Part shown: one piece after another, positions 23,076-34,400 of the stretch
Numbering within the stretch: position 1 is the first letter of the stretch
Layout: each line of letters begins with the position of its first letter
Assembly (NCBI RefSeq): GCF_963678975.1
Contig: NC_089272.1
Location: 63,872,574-63,936,573 of the forward strand
Length of the DNA: 64,000 nucleotides
Source: Dysidea avara
Lineage: Eukaryota > Porifera > Demospongiae > Dictyoceratida > Dysideidae
Reading direction: 5' to 3'
The notes under the pieces: model-generated
Seen by the model: only the letters and a program-made list of their open reading frames with translations
What the model was told of the DNA's origin: nothing
The model's database searches: none
Translations under genes and position numbers: made by a program

Positions 23076-23423
23076 AGCTTTACAGCTCACATGACCTCGT
23101 TCTGTTTATTTTAGTTAACAACATGACTTATATTTAAGCTAAGGTAAAAAAATCTTTACAACAATGCAACCTGTTCTGTTACCCAGGAAAGTGACCTAGC
23201 TCTCAAGGGCAGTCTTGATATGAAAATATTTGCAATAGTATTCTCTTATCCACTCTATAACACTCATAGTAGCAATGCTTCAATATAAACTCAAATACTA
23301 AAAATTGTGAAAGTAGTGTTAACTTTACATATATGATGTATGACAGGTGAACACTAAACTGAACAGGTTCCACTGCACTAACAATACCAATTATATGTAA
23401 ACACATTTCCTATACATTTACCT

Positions 23424-23620
23424 CAGCAAAGCACATATCTGGCCTCGCAGCCCTAGTTAGATACATCAACCATACATGGGTGGCAGGTAAGAAGGATAGA
23501 CATCTTGTGAGCACAGGGGTGAGTGTAACAGAGATAATATTTGCTCAGACAACAGCGATCTTCATCACACAAGTCATCCAGAGTACAATGGTGTTCTTCT
23601 TCATCACATTTGTGTTTGAT
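23424..23620 (+). pseudogene. ABCH transporter fragment, two transmembrane exons
   Basis: A partial exon ends ALVRYINHTWVAG|GTAAGA, equal to the end of exon 17 of the intact gene at 26315-43505. After a small intron, an exon at 23517-23620 reads GVSVTEIIFAQTTAIFITQV and ends FITFVFD|GTAAGT. That exon is 104 nt in phase 1 to phase 0, identical in length and phase to exon 18 of the intact gene. It encodes a membrane helix of the ABC2 domain. No other exons of this copy were found; repeats follow directly, so it is a gene fragment. Confidence 0.75.
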
Positions 23621-23794
23621 GTAAGTATATATAATGTACTGTTTCCATAATTAAGTGTGGTGGTGCATACGAGTTAAACTGTATGTACCTAAATACATTA
23701 TTTTCAAGGGGCAAATAATATCCAGTTAGTTATGGTGCTATCCACTGGTAACTAGGGCTGCAACAATACATATCCAGTAGATATATATGTATTA

Positions 23795-24435
23795 GATAAG
23801 AATGGAAAGACCCTTGTATTGTTAAAATTTGTGTTTAAATTCACATTAAAATTTTAAAACGTGTTTTATATTATATCATGGTTTCTGTTATCACCTACTA
23901 TTTATTCCCATAGAATGGCAAAATTACAAGGATACGACAGTCTTTTTTGCTTTTTACAGTTAAGTTGGCAGTGTGAGTACCAACTTGCAATGTTCACATG
24001 TGGGACCACATAGCACCAGTTATTACAACACCACACAAATGGGCTTATATCATTGGTTATATGACTTCCCGACCTCAAGTTGCAAGAAAAAGTATACTAA
24101 TTTAGGAATTTCCCACCAAAGTAACAGAATTTTCCAATAGTTTATTGTATGGTGCATGTCATCAGCAGGTAGCTACCTATAATAGTTAAAATTAATGTTA
24201 AATTTTATTTTGACCCTGTCCCACCGGTTTCAGAATGCCATAGCTACCACATTTTGCTAACAAACAGTTGTAGGGTCAGCGATGTTAGTGTACAGTTTCT
24301 AATTCAGATAGTTATCACCTCCAACTACCTTGGATTTACCATGCAATATTACATCACCTTTAACCACTAATTATAACTTTGGGACCTGCAAAAAGACTGA
24401 ACTGAATTCTTTGTGAGACCACCAACAGTTAATAT
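23795..24435. repeat. Dispersed repeat family B, second copy, left part
   Basis: Collinear with 12048-12615. It is interrupted at CCACCAACAGTTAA near 24433 by the composite insertion 24436-26055. The rest of the repeat resumes at 26056. Confidence 0.75.
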
Positions 24436-24694
24436 GACCGTGAGGAGTGACTCAACTCACATAACAAGAGGGTGGCACTCCTATATACCCTGTACTCCGA
24501 TCTTCGTCCTCGGTAAAAGTCGAAAAATAAGCCTTATTATTATCAATTTTACCAAAAAGGAAGGCATTATTTTATTTTTTATTTTCCAAGAAATGTGCAG
24601 CCTCAGTTTGAGGATTAACGCACATATGAAACATGCATACAAAATGTTTTACAATGTGATTGATTATGGGATTACTGATTGGTAGGGGAAAGTA

Positions 24695-25470
24695 ATAATA
24701 ATTTCAGCTGGTGCTTAAAAATTTGTAATGAATGTTGTTGGATTAGGTCAGGTGGGAGTGAATTCCACAGTCTTATTGATCTATAGGGAAGAATGAATTA
24801 CTGAACTGATTGGTCCTTGCATAGATGTGATGAAATCTTTGGTCATGTCCTCTGGTGTTGGAAGTGACAGGGATTAAATCAACAGGAGATATATCAATGA
24901 GATTATGAACAATTTTGTAGAGGAGGGTGATACTGGATACTTGTCTGCGGTGTTTTAAACTGGGAATGTTAAGGTCAATGAGCATGTTGGATACGCTGCT
25001 GAAACGTGAGAAGTCAGCCATAATGAATCTGGCAGATTGCCTCTGTACTCTTTCAAGCTTATCAATATCTCTTCTGATGTGAGGGGACCAGACAGGATTG
25101 GCGTATTCTAAGATTGGTCTTATCATGGCATTATAACATTTCAATTTAATTTGTGCTGGGCAGGACTTAAGATTTCTCTGTAGGAATGCTTTGACTGATA
25201 GAGCTTTGGATGTGATGTTAGTAATATGTGTGGACCAAGACAAGTCATTGGTGATTGTAACTCCTAAATATTTGGTAGATGAAACTTCTTTGATAGAGAT
25301 GTCATTAATGGTGTAGTTGTAGGTGAATGGATTGTGTTTACGAGTAATTCTCATGAATACACTTTTATCAGGATTAAAAAACATACCAGATCTAGTGCCC
25401 CATTGCGATAAGGAGTTGAGATCATTTTGAAGTGATAAACAGTCGGATGTAGAGCATACACAAAAGGCAA
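24695..25470 (-). pseudogene. LINE reverse transcriptase, thumb and C-terminus (copy 5)
   Basis: The minus-strand open frame covers DCLSLQNDLNSLSQW, then FNPDKSVFMRIT, TKYLGVTITNDLSWSTH, RPILEYANPVWSPHIRRDID, LERVQRQSARFIM and LLYKIVHNLIDI. After a one-base shift near 24785 it ends SIRLWNSLPPDLIQQHS. The catalytic FADD half is absent (5' truncation at about 25460), so it is dead. It is the least decayed LINE piece in the window. Confidence 0.85.
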
Positions 25471-25559
25471 AGCCTGTACAAAGTGTCCGTCTACAAAAAC
25501 AAACATACATACATATACCAACAGTACACTACAAACTAAACAATACACAAAACAGTGAT

Positions 25560-25775
25560 ACAGAAGTTAATTGACACATAAGTAATTATAAAGGTGATGC
25601 CGGAAAGACTTTCGATTACTGTCTTCAAGGATATGTAATGGTACAGTGTTCCAGAGGAATGTTGTGTTGACAAAAAAAGGAATATCTCCTAGAGTTAATG
25701 GTGGACTGTGGAGGGATTAGTGACTTCTGGTAGATGCCATTGAATTAAAGAACAAATGCAAGATGTTTGCTGGTG
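25560..25775 (-). pseudogene. LINE C-terminal tail (copy 6)
   Basis: Minus-strand translation reads GDIPFFVNTTFLWNTVPLHI, then SNRKSFRHHLYNYLCVN and a stop. It has the same FFVNTxFLWN motif as the LINE at the left window edge, so it is the same family. Only the tail survives, and LINE copy 5 lies immediately downstream in its orientation. Confidence 0.7.
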
Positions 25776-26055
25776 GTACATGTCATTGAGGAAACTGACC
25801 GAAAGGAAACTTCGCCTTGACCCTTGACTTACGCTAAAATCCGCGCTTGACTCTTGGCCAAATTCTTGCATATTTTCGTAAAATTGCGTTTATGTTGCAA
25901 CTCTAAAAGTATCAATTGTGGTATACACTTTACAAACGAAGCTCGTCTTTTGACCTACTGCAAGTTTCTTGCTTGACTTTTGACTTTCGTTTTGACCGAG
26001 GACGAAGATCGGAGTACAGAGTATATTGGAGTGTCACCCCCTTGCATAACTCCGT

Positions 26056-26262
26056 GCCAGGGTATCTAACAACTCACATAATCCCATAAAGAGCATCCAT
26101 ATCAAATACTCGTAGCGCGTGACGGGTGCTTCGTCCCGTAGAACTTAATTGTAGACATTACGAGTCTAGCGCCAGACCGCTCGCATCATCCTACGCAATA
26201 ATTTACGACTTGGCCGGCTTTACCAAGGGGGCGCGCCCTCCAAATGTTTATTCGTCAACTGA
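26056..26262. repeat. Dispersed repeat family B, second copy, right part
   Basis: It resumes at CCAGGGTATCTAA and ends with AAGGGGGCGCGCCCTCCAAA, collinear with 12625-12860. It ends only about 50 bases before the ABCH start codon, so it makes up the proximal upstream region of that gene. Confidence 0.75.
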
Positions 26263-26314
26263 GGGCTTCAAAACTGACAAAAGATGACTTCATGAATCGG
26301 CGGTCTTGTTAAAT

Positions 26315-29300
26315 ATGGCCGAAGATGCAAGTAGACTAGCTTTTACTCGGACCAATAGTTTAAGTTCCCGCTCTCTAGCTGTACAGACTCGTAAAGTGCA
26401 CAAGTTCTATGGGACGGGACAGAATGCCGTCCACGTATTACAAGGACTTGACGTGGACGTTCCATACGGGAAAATGTGAGTATGTCAGTCTCGATGTCAG
26501 TTGTCTGTTCATTGAAAAAGTGTGCAATGTGTAGTGTATGTATAATATGGGGGAGTGTAGCTATTTCTATGGTCAGTATAGCTATAGCTAAACAGTCTTT
26601 TAGCGTAAGCGACCGATCATCGACCAAGTTGGGGACCAAGTTACATCCTTTAACTAATTTCTCGGTGAAGCAGTTTTCAACAACAATCACTCCTTCTGGT
26701 CTGCACACAGTAAGGGGGTCTTGTGAACATAGCCAGCGACTTGTGTTTTAATTAGAAGCCTTTTATTAATTGCATCATGTGCCTTTCAGTATGAGCCTTA
26801 GCCTTTAAAGAAGCCATTTCGTCCCAATATGAATACATTTTACTGACCTTATAATGTAAACATGATTGGCCGTCGTTTTTCCACCTGGCTGTGTAACTCA
26901 AGTTGCTATGCTCAGTTGCTCACCGACCCTTACTTTATGCAAAGGGTCAGGTGCCACCACTCCGGCTATCCTTCAGCTATAAAGTAGTTGTGGTCCCATG
27001 TTTGTGCAATGATTCATTTTACGCTCTGCACAGTAGACTGAGACCGGCTATCCTTCAGCTATAAAGTAGTTGTGGTCCCATGTTTGTGCAATGATTCATT
27101 TTACGCTCTGCACAGTAGACTGAGACTATCCAAAATAGGTGTTATAATTGACCAACGGTACTTGTAGGCTACACGTATATTTTCCGTACAGGTCGATAGT
27201 ACTGTATAGTAGGGATCACTAAAGGGTTGGGCATGGCCTATGAAAAAGCATCATCCAAAAACCAACCTCAATTTTCCCTAATGATGATGAGGCAGGTAAA
27301 ACTAAGCCCAAACAAGCCTTCAGATCAACCCAAAATGCTTTCAACAAGTTGCTATGGAATTAAAATAATAAATAGAATTTTATACTGACTGACTGACTGA
27401 CTGAGTAACTGACTGATACCTTCGGACAAGCGTCACTTGATAACGGCTAAGCCTACGGGCTTGATTTTTTTCACTGTTCGACATTGCTTTAGCCGGACAC
27501 GTGCCTTTTGGCATACTGCAGTACGTACAATGCATTCTTCATGGACTTACCAGTGTCCTCCTTTGTGTCCCATTCATCTTGGCTGACAGCAAAAGGTGTC
27601 GATTTGGCGGTAGTGTGTGATGGCTTCCCTTTGTAATGGAAATCGCCTGTATTTTTTATGATGGCTACATTGATTGCAAAGGTGCTTTTCGAACAGTTCT
27701 CGATTCATAATACTGTGTAATGGGTTGAACATAGCTGACAACGAAGCATAATGGATACTTTGACGATGATTGGTAGCTGGGATGTGCAGCACCATTTCTT
27801 TCTTTTGATGTGGTATGCATGGGTTCACCAGTCATAATAGTTTTATTTTACAAAAAAAAAGTTAACAAACAAGTACAAAAAAAATTTGGAATTTTCAACT
27901 AGAGTAGGGACCATAGCACATCGATAAAGAGTACTGAAACAAGATGGAGTAACGTACAATAGTAAAACAATACGAAGTGTTATATCCCTACTGTGCTGTT
28001 CCTTCAGTTGATGTGCTATGGTCCCTACTCTAGTTGAAAATTCCAAATTTTTTTGTATACTTGTATGTAAATTATCAACCAGGTACTATAATCATAGATA
28101 GTATATTATGTATCTTAGTGCTGTGAACTGGTATGCAAAAAACCGGTTATTAACCGGTGTTGTCTAGGTCAGCCAATTACTGGTTAAGAAGCCTGATCAT
28201 TGTATAAGTGCAGCTACGTACATTACTCCTACAGTAAGTGCCTTAAATGCAAAAAATCTTATAAACCCTGGCTGGCCATGGTGCATTTTTATTTTATAAA
28301 AATTCAAGCCAAAATCGATTGTGGGATTGGTCACGTGATGAAAGCCAAGTGTCTGATTTTGCATCCTACAGCACACAGATGGAAGCAATTTGTCACCCTT
28401 GCCATCTTATGAGTTGAGAAATGTTAAGGGTGCTATAGCATATTCACAGTCACATTTTCGAATTTGGACAAGAAGTCCCAGTACGCTTTTCAGTACAAAA
28501 CCATTGGGCTCACATGGACACTTCCAACCTTCTCTGGAATACATATGTACATTGTAGAATGTCTATAACTATCAGTACTGATTATTACTGTCAGGTTAGA
28601 TTGCTATAAAGTGTGCTTGCCCCTTCAATGCTAATTCTATGCGTTCACCTAGTTTAATGAAGTAGGGATCCAGTGATATTTTTATAGTTATAGTACAACT
28701 ATGGATATGTACATGTGTAGTACATTGTATGAAGAATGACTGCTTTATTAGAGTATCTTGATCTTGCTGCTTATCTCAAGCATAGAATAGATTAAAGGGC
28801 ATGATTTCTTGTTTTTCTACCATAAAACTTTAATTGATAGTTATTAATGTGGCTAGACCATCAAGGGGTGTGGTCACCATGTTGTGATAATTGTAAGACA
28901 TGCTCTGACCATTTCAGGGCATGATTGCCAGGCTCTTCTTTCAGTAGTAATCGAGATCATTGTATGAGTGTAGCTACACTACTCCTACAAAAGGGGTAAG
29001 TAAGTGCTTTAAATAGTTTTGTGACATCCAGATACGCTCCTTTAAGGAAATTTAGACCACAGCAAGATGAAATACTCAAATTTCATTGGCTACTTACAGG
29101 TATCTAAATCCTGTAGATTCCTTGTTTATGTCTCAATAGATCTCTGTCTCTGAGGTGATGCAAAACAATAGCATGGGCATTTAACTGGACTGAAAGTGCC
29201 ATTGCTAATTACGGGAGGTGTAATGGGCTTAACACTACTCAACACTACATTTCTCATATCATTAGCAGATGTGAAGGTACAACAACAAGTTGTGGTCTAA

Positions 29301-31396
29301 ATAAGTTAGACATCGAAACCCAGGGTTCCTCGGAATTTATAAATCCTTAGGCCCTGTAGTAACGCAAGAGTTTATAATAAAAAATACTGAGGGAGAGTGC
29401 CATTGTAGCTTGTACAAAATCACTGCATAACATTGAATGCTCTTTGAAGAAATTAACACATTTGCTGATGATAGAGAACTGTTGATTGGTATAGAGTGCT
29501 GTTGATAGGTGCTAAGCAAGTTTGTTCTGCCATGTATAAATACCCTCTAGTGATTTTGCCTGAAAATGTCCTAGTTCGACACTCTCCTTTACTATCTTTT
29601 TGTTGGTGCCCTCACTTCGTTTGTGTGCCACAACACAGGGCCTTTCAGGTTACTAAATTCTGTAGAACCCTGTGTTTCGATGTCTAATTGTAGATACTGT
29701 CAAATGCAATATAACAGTTGTCTCATATTGTAGTGTAAATTAGTAAAAAACATCAGCAGAAATAACTGCACTCAAAATGTTGTAAATATTGTTTGTATTA
29801 TTATCTCCCTGTAGTTATGGTCTTCTTGGTGCTAGTGGGTGTGGCAAGACCACATTATTACGTTGTGTCCTGGGACGTTTACCCATTCAATCAGGACACA
29901 TCCTCATCCTGGGTAAACCCCCTGGGACTAGGGGACACAGTGTACCTGGAAAAGGAGTAGGCTACATGCCTCAGGTGAGCTGGTATCATTTCAAGTTGAT
30001 GCATAATTACCAAGAACTCAAAACAGCGCAAATGAGTATAATACTATAGTGGTTCCAACCATTGTATAATTCCACCCAATCCTCAAGTCCATATAAGGTA
30101 GTCATCCAGTGATTGTTACATCATCACTGCTTTTATGGGAGCCATTATGGATGAAAAGCTCTGAGTGTTTCCATGAGTTCACAATATTAGGTAGTACCTT
30201 GAACTCTTGGTGGTGTTGCTTTAGCAGTGTTATCACTGTATGGTAAACTGTTAACATAGCAGCCACATCCCAAGCAAAGGACTTGACAATGGTTGGAACG
30301 CAGCCATTGAAGGCTTGCACTTTTGTATCAATGACATCACAGGAAGAGGCGTTGGCACCAGAGTTCACCATGAAGGAGATGATGTTTTACTTTGGAATTA
30401 TCTTTAATATGAGGATGAGTTACATAAAGGAGAGGACCGAGTTTTTGAGGGAGTTCCTTGAGTTACAAACAGCTGATGCTCTGTGTAAAACACTGAGGTT
30501 AGCGTGTGGTAATTTTTATTTTATTACACATTAGTTTTGCTGGCTACTACACATGTATGTTGTGTCTTATTACCTAGCTCTGGTAACTGTTTCTACCCAA
30601 CAATGTTCTGTATGCCTAACGTATGATAATAATAATACTTCAAGTACTGCAAACCCCAGACATTAAAATTGCTGTTTTCATATAATTGTGGCCACTTAGG
30701 CCACTAGTATAGAACATTGTAATGCACAGAGGTTAAAGCATAGAGGTTGTATTCCTGAAATCCACATTAATTTGCAAAAATACATACCTGAAAATTTGCA
30801 AGACTACAGTCAGGAGCTTTTGATTGTGGGCTATTAAAACTACTAAGCCCTGATGTGTAAATGGTTTGGTTATGTGAAGTTAGATAGAAGTCTAACACAA
30901 TTAAGACCAGCATTTCTAGAAAACAGTTTTCTCAGATCTGGTCACAAATATTGAAATTAAGTTCATGGTTTCTTGCCTTCGCATACTGGCATCATGCCGT
31001 GTGGCCAAGAAAGCCATCATGCCACACTGGGCATATTGATAGGAAGAAAGAGAATGCATTTTTACCTCCATGATCCCCTCTCGAAGGCACCTGATTTTGC
31101 ATCTACAGTCACACTTCCCATTCTAAAATTTAAGTAAAATCACCTGATACATTCGTGAAATACAAGCCCTCAAAGTTAGGCTTAATGTCTTCCTTTTTGC
31201 TTAGCTTTCCAGGGATGTATTCTTTTTGCACATTTCAGTGCAAAATGAAAATGCACAAGTCAATTGATGATGTAGATTAAGGATGTATTGAGGTATATTC
31301 ATGTACCAAGTCTGGTTAAATTTTCACAGAATTAAGGATAATTATTTGTTTTTAAAATACCAATCTTTTGTCATGCCTGCAGGCAGGGCCGCCCAC

Positions 31397-31427
<31 letters not shown>

Positions 31428-34400
31428 ACTGGGGCATTTTGCCCCGGGCCCCAGCCTGAAAGGGGCCCCAGGAGGCCCCATGAAGGGCCCCCTGAATACC
31501 TGTTTAAAAGATCGATATACTGTAATAGAGCAGTCAGATCTAAATACTCTAATAGAGCAGTCACAGTATTCTTCAGAGGAGCAGTGTAGCAAGCTTATAG
31601 ATAAGGAGATATGGTTGGTGATGGGTAGTTATTGTCATTGCCAGCAAGTTGTGACCTTTTTTTTTTTTTTTTTTTTTTTGGTTTTCACCTTACAACTTGG
31701 GTCAAGGGCCCCACTTTAACTCTTTGCCCTGGGTCCCTTAATTTCTCTGGGTAGCCCTGCCTGCAGGGTAAATCACTTTTGAGAATAACGGAAAATTGTT
31801 CTGTGTATAATTTCCCATCATAGCTCAAACCTTTTGTGGTAATTGCAGTGATAGCTACAGAGTTACATGGAAATGAAACCAACATAATATAAGGGGTCAA
31901 AAATACTCTATTAGAATAGATCCAAGTAGCAAAAAGTGTCCACACCACTGAACCATTCTTGTCAGCTGCTCAGCTCATGCTGCTCAGCTCACTTAATTTC
32001 TACCTTACAAATGAAAATTCTCTACTCAATACTAAAGGATTTATAATTTGTGACCATCTCAGCAAAATTCCGAATTTTAGCATTATCTGCAGTGCCCAAG
32101 GAATTGATCACCAAAGTTTCAGCTTTCTGTGATGAGTAGTTTTAGAATTATAGTGCTGTGCTAGACAGTAGGAAGAGCAAGACAATCGATTTTTACAACG
32201 ACTACTTTCATTAGCAGCCATAACTTCGTTTGCATTAGTCTACAACAATGCAATTTGGCTTAAAATGTTCACCATGGATTAGCAAATCAACCAAGGTATA
32301 GTGTTAGCCCTGTAGTCACTTACACATATGGGTATGAAGGTGGAGAAATGACGACAATCTTGTTTATGTTTACCGCATTGTAAACAAACACATGTGACAC
32401 GCATACTGTTGGGGCTACAGAAATGAAACAAAAGATTTTTGAGCTGTCCATGTGCAGGCTAATAAGATGGTGTATAGTTTTAATTGATTTGAGTCTTCCT
32501 TCTCTGGGTAATGTCCTGATAAAAACTTTCATATTTTTTCTTTATAGCATGCGGAATTATTTGTGACTGGATCTGCGAAAACAGGACATAATCACATATT
32601 TTTCGAATTCCTGGTTATTAAATATTTATAATCTACTTAGCCTAGTGTACCAACTGGCAAAGTTTCAGCTTCATATGCCAATAACTTTGGAGTTACAGCC
32701 CTACAAAGTAGCAACAACAAAAAAATCGATATGTACAGCAAGTATAGGGAAAATAAATTACAGACGCTTACAAAAACGGTTTGTAACGTACCAACGGATT
32801 GAGGTACGGAGCTAAAATTTTCACCATCGTGTTTGCCATGAACAGGGGAATAATTTACTATGTAAGTGTGTCCTTTACTCGCCCTTCTTCACTGCATACA
32901 AAGGTGAAATCCTTGAAGAAAAATCGATCGCGTATGATCACTTCGACATGATGTAAACAAACGCTCATAACTTATGTATCCTTGAGTCTACTGCAACAAA
33001 ACGAAGATTTTCCAACTCCTCTTGAGCAGGCGAATAAGATGATATCCAGGTTTTTATTGTTAGTCCCTTCTTTCACTAAGAAACAGGGATAAAAAAAATT
33101 AATGGAATTTTTTCATTAATACGCAAGTATTTCACCCAATGTATTCAATGCTTTATACTGTAAATTTAGGCTTGTGCAATTATGTCCCTTTTTCGCAGAT
33201 CCGGTCACATTTTACGAATTATTTTAAATTTCTTATTTGTTAATATGCATATTTGTGCAAACAAGTCGGGTTTTTGCTGAGACGGTCACATTTCATAGAT
33301 CTACCATTAGATTGTTCTAGAGCATTCTATGTGTACTCTATTAGAAGTTCTCAAACTCTTTTAGAGGAATTGATTGCAATAGGCTGCTTATGCTGGTATA
33401 GTGTTGGGTGCAGGCAAGAGTTTACTACTGATGTGAAGTTTGAAACATACAAGTTGCCATTCTGGGGGTTCCCTAGGAACATTTCAGGTCTTTAACATTG
33501 AGTTTGGTTCAGGTAAACTAAGTAACTTTATAAATTGTGACTGTTCTATTAGGGTAGTTGACTACTCTGTTGGAGTACTTCAATCTGAACTTTTGATATC
33601 TTTGCAAATCAGTGCAAAATGCCTGAATATATTTAACCAGTTTCTGGAAATCTCAGAAACCCCCTGGATCCATCCCTGATACAATTGTAATTTCTGTCTT
33701 CCCTAATCATAATTGTGCCTGTAGATAAGAAAAGAAATGGTGCTCCAATTTAATAATACAATGGCCATTATTAGCATTAACATCATTGTAGCCATTTCTT
33801 GGCTGCCACTTTTACTTTTTCACCAAGACTTTCGAAGGCCTCATCTTTTTTACAGCTTGGCTGTTTTGTATGGATTTACAGCTTGGCTCTTTGTCATTCT
33901 TATACTAATTTGCTGTAGTGGTGGTCAGAAGAGACGTGTGTCATTAGCTGTTGCTCTACTTCATGAACCACCATTGTTGATATTGGATGAACCAACTGTT
34001 GGACTGGATCCCTTATTGAGAGCAAAGTAGTGTGACTAATAATCGAATAGAGCTAATAATTAGGATGTGCTATAATACAGAGTTTGGGAACACTTACTAG
34101 AGATCACCTCAACTGGTAACACTACCATTATTATTACTACTCACTATATTGAGGAAGCCAGACAAGCCCATACGGTCAGTTCTAGCTAGATGCTCTTGTT
34201 CTAACATGTGTCTCAAATTTAAGTACTAGCTATACCCTAATATAGGTTGGTCTGATGAGAACAGGTAGACTACTAGCACAATCTCCACCAGAAGAACTTA
34301 TTACATTGTTTGGTGTAACTGTAAGTTGATGTTGTTTCTATAGTGTTTGTGTTACAATTTTATCTTGTAGAACTTGGAAGATGTTTTCTTAAAACTACTG

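Larger units (their letters stand above)
24436..26055. mobile_element. Composite TIR insertion carrying two LINE fragments
   Basis: The ends are long inverted repeats. The left one includes ACTCCGATCTTCGTCCTCGG at about 24494. The right one, near 26000, is its complement, followed by AGTACAGAGTATATTGGAGTG and CACCCCCTTG. Comparison with the empty site at 12615-12630 gives the insertion limits to within a few bases. The interior contains two minus-strand LINE fragments. A relative of the right end is present at 63415-63685. Confidence 0.7.

Noticed and set aside
31352-31592. Pro/Gly-rich open frames on both strands
   Set aside because: They are produced by the homopolymer G run inside the hAT-like MITE and have no domain or splice support.
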